From contig NZ_CP143545.1 of NCBI RefSeq assembly GCF_046237625.1, forward strand, positions 2,356,001 through 2,420,000: a stretch of 64,000 bases of DNA, read 5' to 3'. The translations under genes and the position numbers were made by a program. The DNA is from Paraperibacillus esterisolvens (GTDB lineage: Bacteria > Bacillota > Bacilli > Bacillales > DSM-1321). Below, piece by piece: positions 60,462 to 64,000 of the stretch (position 1 is the stretch's first letter; each line of letters begins with the position of its first letter). The notes under the pieces are model-generated. The model searched no databases, had not been told where the DNA came from, and saw nothing but the letters and a program-made list of their open reading frames with translations.

Positions 60462-61928
60462 TTATCTTTCAGCAGACCTTAGGTGTATTTCAATGGCAGC
60501 GCGTATCCCGGACTCCACTGCTCCTTCAATCCATGCCGGAAAGTTGGAAGTGTGCTCCCCTGCAAAATGAACTCTGCCTTCTGGCGATGCAATAAAGGGT
60601 CCCAGCTCCTGCTCCTGAGCAGGCTTAGCAAGGGAGAACGCACCCGAGGAAAAAGGATTGCGGCTCCAGCTATAGGAGACTCCTGCCTCGAACTCTCTGA
60701 AAACAATACTTCCATGAAGCTTCGCCAGGTTTTCCAGCGCTTTTTGGACGCAGTCTTCCTGAGGCATGCTGTCCCAAAGCAAAGTGTCATCCTCCCAGGT
60801 ATAGCTTGCTGTCATTACATTGGCTCCTTTCCCCGGCCGGCTGGGATAATAGCTGAACCGGATGGGGAGGTCTGTAATGCTTTGTCCGCCGCTGTACCCA
60901 TTCCTGCTCCAGAAATTTTTCTTAAATTGGATTCCGATTTTAGTGGAAGTAACATAATGCAGCTCTCTGATGGCCCTCCATTTGTGATAAGAGAAAAGGC
61001 TCTGCGGGACAACATCAATATATTGAAAAGCAGAAAAAGGTATGGTAATCAGAATACAATCAGCTTTCACTGTTACGGGCTCATGGGTTTTTGTATCAAA
61101 AGCATCAAGTGAAATGCTCTTTCCCCCTTCCCCCCTGATCCTGCTCACTCTTTTTCTTAATTGCACATCTTCCTTCAGCTCGTCGAGCAGCAACAGTGGC
61201 AGCCTGTCATTTCCCCCTTCTACCTCATAAAACTTCATAAAAGGATCAAATAGATATAAAAGTTCACGATAAATCCCAAAAAACGAAAGCTCCGGGAACC
61301 CTTCAAGGGAGAGCATTACCTTGATCATATCTATGGCACCTGAAGATAAGGAAGGACCAATGGGGTTTTTCCTCAAAAATAAATCCATAGAATAATCCCC
61401 ATACAGCTTTTGAGCATATTTCCAGTTCTCATCAGGATTTTTCATGATCATACTTGTCAGGTTCCTAGTAGCTATTTGAAAAAGTTCCAGCGCTGTTTTC
61501 TTTTTTTCCCAGCCCGCAACAGGAAAGTTCAGGTCGGTTCCTATCGCTTTAAGATATTTGAGCCTAATTCTGCGGCCATTTACATAAATTAAGTCTTCTG
61601 GGGTACTGTTATAAAATCTATTGACCTTCAATTTATATTTCCGCAAATAGGCGAGGGTCAGGCTGTGCACTCCAGGTATCCGCATGGCTCCCGCCTCAAA
61701 GTAAAGAGGATCTGTAAAAGGTTTCCTGATGGTATAGATTCTTCCGCCAGCTCTGTCACTGCCTTCTAAAATAGTAATATCATGGCCGGCTTCCCTTAAA
61801 AGAGAACCTGCAGCCAGCCCTGACATGCCTGCACCTATGATGGCAATTTTTTTGGGTTTATCCGTTTTCCCGAGACCTTTATCAATATAATGGAGATAAG
61901 GATGATTAACAAAACCATGGACACTCAT
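60462..61928 (-). CDS. Flavin amine oxidase, L-amino-acid-oxidase-like (YobN type)
   Basis: The 488-residue protein has the FAD Rossmann motif IAIIGAGMSGLAAGSLLREA (residues 28-47), the GG doublet in SDRAGGRIYT, and the C-terminal FAD segment VHFAGEHTSNFPAWIEGAVESG. This is the monoamine/L-amino acid oxidase fold as in B. subtilis YobN. It oxidises amino groups, giving keto acid, ammonia and hydrogen peroxide. No signal peptide is seen. The substrate is undetermined. Confidence 0.87.
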   Translation of the reverse strand: MSVHGFVNHPYLHYIDKGLGKTDKPKKIAIIGAGMSGLAAGSLLREAGHDITILEGSDRAGGRIYTIRKPFTDPLYFEAGAMRIPGVHSLTLAYLRKYKLKVNRFYNSTPEDLIYVNGRRIRLKYLKAIGTDLNFPVAGWEKKKTALELFQIATRNLTSMIMKNPDENWKYAQKLYGDYSMDLFLRKNPIGPSLSSGAIDMIKVMLSLEGFPELSFFGIYRELLYLFDPFMKFYEVEGGNDRLPLLLLDELKEDVQLRKRVSRIRGEGGKSISLDAFDTKTHEPVTVKADCILITIPFSAFQYIDVVPQSLFSYHKWRAIRELHYVTSTKIGIQFKKNFWSRNGYSGGQSITDLPIRFSYYPSRPGKGANVMTASYTWEDDTLLWDSMPQEDCVQKALENLAKLHGSIVFREFEAGVSYSWSRNPFSSGAFSLAKPAQEQELGPFIASPEGRVHFAGEHTSNFPAWIEGAVESGIRAAIEIHLRSAER

Positions 61929-62100
61929 TGTTTACTCCCCACTATCCTTTTTCTATTATCCTATTTCGGGACATGGGATATATGAGAATAAATGGTATTT
62001 AATCCGGCAGTTTGGCTACGGGACAAGAGCGTGGATTTCCTTACAGACCCATCAGAAAACAACAATCTTTTAAAAAAGAGCCTTTCATTAAACAAACATA

Positions 62101-62197
62101 GTTTTCTACCCGCAGTCCATGGAAGGCTAATAATGTTTATGCCTGGCTGCAGGAGGCCTTATGATCCATGCAGGTCTGCCCTTTTCCTCAGAAAAAG
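62101..62197 (+). repeat. Dispersed intergenic repeat, copy C (internally deleted)
   Basis: About 97 bp: GTTTTCTACCCGCAGTCCAT at the left end, GCCTGGCTGCAGGAGGCCTT inside, GCAGGTCTGCCCTTTTCC with CAGAAAAAG at the right end. It keeps both ends and lacks about 70 bases found in copy A. The last bases are the T-run of the fdhD terminator. Confidence 0.68.
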
Positions 62198-62261
62198 CCC
62201 CTTCTTCACTGGTGATTGCCAGTCAAATCAAACAATCATTTGCAATGACAAGTGAAGAGGG
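62192..62261 (-). terminator. Terminator of fdhD
   Basis: On the - strand CCCTCTTCACTT pairs across a 40-base structured loop with AGTGAAGAAGGGG (one bulge), and CTTTTTCT follows from repeat copy C. Confidence 0.65.
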
Positions 62262-62281
62262 ACGGAGTTCAACTTATCCGC

Positions 62282-63076
62282 TTAATCAGATGTGATCCTA
62301 TGGCTGTGCGTGTATACATTCATGCTGCTGTTTCTGATGAATCCTACGGCCGTAATCCCAAGTTCATCCGCAAGATCCAGCGCCAATTCAGTCGGAGCCG
62401 ATTTAGAGAGCACAACCGCACATCCAATTTTTGCGACTTTGAGCAGGATTTCAGAAGATATCCTGCCGCTGAAAATGATAATCTTATCCTGCATGGATAT
62501 TTCGTTCCTCAGGCAGTGGCCATAGATTTTATCCAGTGCATTATGTCTTCCAATGTCCTTGCGGTTAAGCAGGAGGCCGTCAATGGTCCCAAGCGCAGCA
62601 TTATGTACACCGCCGGTATTTTGGAAAAGGAAAGCTTCCTCCTGCATTTCCTTCATGAGCCTGAAGCAGTCATCCGGGCTTAGTGTTACCTGGGAATTCT
62701 GCATCCTTTTTGATGTCAGTGCATCATTGGCAAATACAAATCCCTGTCTGCTCATTCCACAGCAGGACGTAATGTATCTTTTTCCGGAAAGGTCATTATA
62801 AAACGGGTTAAGTTTTGATACTTTAATATGCACATATCCTTCCTTTTCCTGCACCCATATATCTTCCACATCCTTAAATCCTTTAATAAGGCCTTCTGAG
62901 GTCAGATATCCTATCACCATATCCTCGATATATTCCGGAGTGCATACCATAGTTACCAATTCCTGCCCATTCACCTTGACTGTCACAGTATATTCCGAGA
63001 CGATGGTATCTTCTATTTTACTCGCTATTCCGTTTGCATACTTGATGACCTGTCTCGATACTTCTACTGGTTTCAT
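62282..63076 (-). CDS. fdhD: Formate dehydrogenase sulfurtransferase FdhD
   Basis: The 264-residue protein shows the FdhD core: TPEYIEDMVIGYLTSEGLI, the cysteine loop ITSCCGMSR, QNTGGVHNAAL, DIGRHNALDKIYG and FSGRISSEILLKVA. It passes sulphur from a cysteine desulfurase to the molybdenum cofactor of formate dehydrogenase. It lies downstream of fdhA and the DUF1641 gene, in the same direction, 110 bases after the latter, consistent with its service to that enzyme. Confidence 0.93.
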   Translation of the reverse strand: MKPVEVSRQVIKYANGIASKIEDTIVSEYTVTVKVNGQELVTMVCTPEYIEDMVIGYLTSEGLIKGFKDVEDIWVQEKEGYVHIKVSKLNPFYNDLSGKRYITSCCGMSRQGFVFANDALTSKRMQNSQVTLSPDDCFRLMKEMQEEAFLFQNTGGVHNAALGTIDGLLLNRKDIGRHNALDKIYGHCLRNEISMQDKIIIFSGRISSEILLKVAKIGCAVVLSKSAPTELALDLADELGITAVGFIRNSSMNVYTHSHRITSD

Positions 63077-63187
63077 GCCATTCCATCTCCTGCTTTACTG
63101 ATTCTGTAAGATCTTTTCAATGCTAGAAGCTGCATAATTTCATTAATGCAAAAAGCATACCGCTTGGGCATGCTGATTGCAACTTCA

Positions 63188-63733
63188 CTATTTTACTTCA
63201 TGATCCGGCTGCTGGTGTTTCAGCTGGTTTTCAGGAAGCTGTGTGTTCCTTTCCAGCCCTTTCGTTTCTTCGCCCATTCCCCTAAGAAATGTAAGAAGAA
63301 GGGTCACCGACCGGTTAATCTCAGGATCCTTAAGCGCCCGCATGATATCAAAGATTCCTGTTTTCTCTTGCGTATCCTTGGCATCTGCCACCCGGGCAAT
63401 CCCAGAATTCACCTTGAGAAGCAGAGGCTCAAGCTGGCTGACATTCAGCGTTCCAAGAACACCGACCATAAGAAGGAGGTTTTTGAGTGTATTGGCCGTT
63501 TCCGGTGTATCAGCCTTTTTCACCAGGATATCCATGACTTTGTCTCCCTGCCCGAAGAGGGCACTGACAAGCGAGAGGACTCCCCTGTCATTCATATGGT
63601 TCAGGGTCTGAAGGACTTCAAGAATGCTATCCTTGCTTTCTATCAGGGCATTCTGCACCTCTTCCAGGTCGTTCTGCCTCTTCTGCTCTTCTGAAATTTC
63701 AATCCGGTGAATGGATTTTATCGCTTTTGCCAT
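63188..63733 (-). CDS. yrhD: DUF1641 protein (YrhD type), formate dehydrogenase-associated
   Basis: The 181-residue protein starts MAKAIKSIHRIEIS, with AAAGGAGTG before the ATG at 63731-63733. It has the DUF1641 helical repeats (QNALIESKDSILEVLQTLNH, TLKNLLLMVGVLGTLNVSQL, FDIMRALKDPEINRSVTLLL). In B. subtilis yrhD is paired with yrhE (formate dehydrogenase) in the same way. It probably serves as an accessory or anchoring subunit. Its start overlaps the end of the dehydrogenase gene by 16 bases. Confidence 0.87.
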   Translation of the reverse strand: MAKAIKSIHRIEISEEQKRQNDLEEVQNALIESKDSILEVLQTLNHMNDRGVLSLVSALFGQGDKVMDILVKKADTPETANTLKNLLLMVGVLGTLNVSQLEPLLLKVNSGIARVADAKDTQEKTGIFDIMRALKDPEINRSVTLLLTFLRGMGEETKGLERNTQLPENQLKHQQPDHEVK

Positions 63734-64000
63734 TTTGCACCCACTCCTTTTTTGACCAGGTCTCCAGGGAAGATATAATCCTTTCGGGCCCATTTCTTCT
63801 GTACCTGGACACCCAGCTGAGGCTGCGGATTCCCATTACGATGATTGACTCTTGGAAGCGGGCTCTTTCCGCCCTGACTCAGTATCTCCATCCTGGCGTT
63901 GATCTCTTTGTAGGCAGGAGTATCGGTGTCCTTATCCGCTTCACTGCTTGTAAGGAGGTTTATTGCTGCATCTCCGGAATCATTCATAGGAAGGTAAACT
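63718..64000 (-). CDS. Formate dehydrogenase alpha subunit (YrhE-like), C-terminal part only
   Basis: The visible 93 codons read VYLPMNDSGDAAINLLTSSE, ADKDTDTPAYKEINARMEIL and a tail ending KKGVGAKWQKR. This is the last part of the molybdopterin-dinucleotide-binding domain of NAD-type formate dehydrogenases, whose C-terminus in bacilli has the same DKxTxTPAYKE pattern. The gene enters from the right window edge, so its start is not seen. It overlaps yrhD by 16 bases; fdhA-yrhD-fdhD form one functional unit oxidising formate. Confidence 0.85.
   Translation of the reverse strand, partial: VYLPMNDSGDAAINLLTSSEADKDTDTPAYKEINARMEILSQGGKSPLPRVNHRNGNPQPQLGVQVQKKWARKDYIFPGDLVKKGVGAKWQKR

Noticed and set aside
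60483..61112. Rightward open frame of about 209 codons opposite the amine oxidase
   Set aside because: Fully antisense to a conserved FAD enzyme; no ribosome binding site.
1..64000. CRISPR arrays, rRNA and tRNA genes, insertion sequences, origins
   Set aside because: No regularly spaced repeats, no tRNA or rRNA-like sequence and no transposase were seen by reading both strands.

Overview
The window looks like chromosome from an endospore-forming Bacillaceae species (Bacillus, Cytobacillus or Mesobacillus type). The evidence is strong AGGAGG ribosome binding sites, a gerA-type germination operon, a Spo0E-like phosphatase, a sigma-H-like factor, a sigma-W promoter on a flotillin operon, Tyr T-box and TPP leader RNAs, and close matches to Bacillus subtilis families (glpFK, fruRKA, yuaFG, yrhDE, ylbC, yitT, mta, cypC). 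I see no rRNA, tRNA, CRISPR array, prophage or intact insertion sequence. Genus and species cannot be fixed from the sequence alone.

Layout. 0-5 kb: truncated sigma-H-like gene, then a ribA-ribD-HAD phosphatase operon and a D-amino-acid-oxidase-like flavoprotein. 5-16 kb: ZIP metal transporter, a relic of a DUF975 gene, membrane dipeptidase, an acidic LPKTA surface protein with its class D sortase, an S66 LD-carboxypeptidase homologue that seems to start at CTG, aldehyde dehydrogenase, GAF-GGDEF protein and an NhaC-like antiporter. 16-24 kb: glpF-glpK behind a promoter with a cre box and an antiterminator hairpin, T-box-controlled tyrZ-pncA, and a divergent gnd/rpiR pair around a perfect inverted repeat. 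24-33 kb: many small or poorly known genes (two MpsC/DUF2294 proteins, a phospholipase-A2-like protein, Spo0E-like protein, two very small ORFs) and a frameshifted mta-like regulator. 33-46 kb: PLP enzyme, acetamidase/formamidase, YitT, a recombinase-like protein with altered catalytic residues, DegV, a cypC relic, GDSL esterase, CAP protein, aminopeptidase and fruRKA. 46-64 kb: YtkA-like lipoprotein, a three-gene membrane operon, gerA operon, TPP-riboswitch thiMDE, sigma-W yuaF-floT, an oppA-oppB pair without oppCDF, amine oxidase, and fdhA-yrhD-fdhD running off the right edge.

The best candidate for something undescribed is a dispersed intergenic repeat of about 170 bp. It is present four times (21.8, 29.1, 41.3 and 62.1 kb). 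Three copies lie directly behind the intrinsic terminator of the neighbouring gene, and the end of the repeat supplies that terminator's U-tract. Other points worth a second look are the leader terminator in front of an MpsC-like gene, the acidic-protein/sortase pair, the CTG-started S66 protein without its serine, the GerC-like subunit without a lipobox cysteine, and a short promoter-terminator unit at 36.64-36.73 kb.
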